Shown one piece after another: positions 49,827 to 49,957 of a DNA stretch of 49,957 nucleotides. Position 1 is the first letter of the stretch. Every line of letters starts with the position of its first letter. The notes under the pieces were generated by a model. That model worked only from the letters and a program-made list of their open reading frames with translations. It ran no database searches and was not told the origin of the DNA. The position numbers and the translations under genes were made by a program. Source of the stretch: an uncultured Saprospiraceae bacterium (GTDB lineage: Bacteria > Bacteroidota > Bacteroidia > Chitinophagales > Saprospiraceae); contig CALGJW010000044.1 in assembly GCA_937930025.1 (NCBI GenBank), positions 1 through 49,957 of the forward strand. Direction: 5' to 3'.

Positions 49827-49957
49827 TTAAACAAATTCGCTATCATCCAGAAATTCGAAGTCCACGAGATTTAATGAATTGGTTCTAAGTATTGATTTGG
49901 ACTCGATTAGGCGATCTAATTCTAGTTGTCGACCTTCAAAATAGCCAATATCTATAC
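49827..49957 (-). CDS. 3' end of an unidentified minus-strand gene (runs off window)
   Basis: The last 42 codons of an open minus-strand frame enter from the right edge and stop at 49827. The tail is acidic and helical (IDIGYFEGRQLELDRLIESK, then LVDFEFLDDSEFV at the end). No family can be named from so little. It ends 86 bases before the start of the CotH gene on the same strand. The frame stays open from the edge, which supports a real gene, but this is not certain. Confidence 0.5.
   Translation of the reverse strand, partial: IDIGYFEGRQLELDRLIESKSILRTNSLNLVDFEFLDDSEFV

Noticed and set aside
1-49957. CRISPR arrays, tRNA/rRNA genes, integrases, transposases, phage genes
   Set aside because: None were found when reading through both strands; no regularly spaced repeats and no typical gene families are visible.

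Overview
The window is about 50 kb of low-GC DNA from a member of the Bacteroidota, most likely a saprospirid (Saprospiraceae/Lewinella-like). The reasons are: six secreted proteins ending in a type IX secretion (T9SS) type A sorting domain (a YPNP/FPNP-type motif followed by a Ser/Thr/Gly-rich beta domain); Bacteroidota-type promoters (TAnnTTTG) with no obvious Shine-Dalgarno sequences; a complete Bacteroides-type aerotolerance (Bat) operon; and large surface proteins with dockerin-like, HYR-like and DUF11/DUF7619-like modules. There are no rRNA or tRNA genes, no integrase, transposase or CRISPR array, and no recognisable DNA-binding regulator. The taxonomic level is inferred.

Layout. 1-8846 (+) is one tight operon: the end of moxR, an unusual secreted protein with a DUF3298-like C-terminus, a DUF58 protein, a membrane protein with a BatD-like beta domain, batA, batB, a Gln-rich TPR protein (batC), a stand-alone BatD N-terminal domain and batD. 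9004-11362 (+) is a GH73 glucosaminidase with LysM domains plus an outer-membrane barrel, closed by a strong terminator. 11363-12292 is a long intergenic region with palindromes and an orphan promoter. 12349-14090 is a divergent cassette: a TPR/helical protein (-) facing a 39-residue peptide gene (+) with a double-glycine leader motif, its own TAnnTTTG element and a perfect terminator. 14324-18987 holds a head-GIN lipoprotein, an Xaa-Pro aminopeptidase, an unknown secreted protein, a candidate structured small RNA and an esterase.

19252-22296 (+) is a three-gene ATP-grasp / class I glutamine amidotransferase / ATP-grasp-like operon that looks like an uncharacterised small-molecule or peptide-bond-forming pathway. 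22395-27340 holds a DUF1648 membrane protein, a T9SS cargo, a small internally repeated protein and a GH20 hexosaminidase. 27356-31346 and 40961-46248 are two copies of one divergent module: a large T9SS surface protein (-) with a shared ~470-residue C-terminal part, facing a ~466-residue helical protein (+); the two copies have diverged but are clearly paralogous in both genes. Between them are a three-gene lipoprotein/barrel operon (- strand; BNR-like propeller with a CDCC motif, Ig-like plus DM13, beta-barrel), a DoxX / DUF2071 / methyltransferase / membrane protein operon (+), an SMP-30 lipoprotein, a beta-helix-like T9SS protein and a DEAD-box helicase. The right end has a DUF1573-T9SS protein, a secreted CotH-like kinase with a T9SS tail, and the last 42 codons of another minus-strand gene.

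Taken together this is mostly cell-envelope and surface biology: envelope stress (Bat), cell-wall remodelling (GH73), outer-membrane barrels, glycan degradation (GH20) and T9SS cargo. The most promising unexplained systems are the TPR/GG-peptide cassette, the duplicated surface-protein/helical-protein module, and the ATP-grasp/amidotransferase operon.
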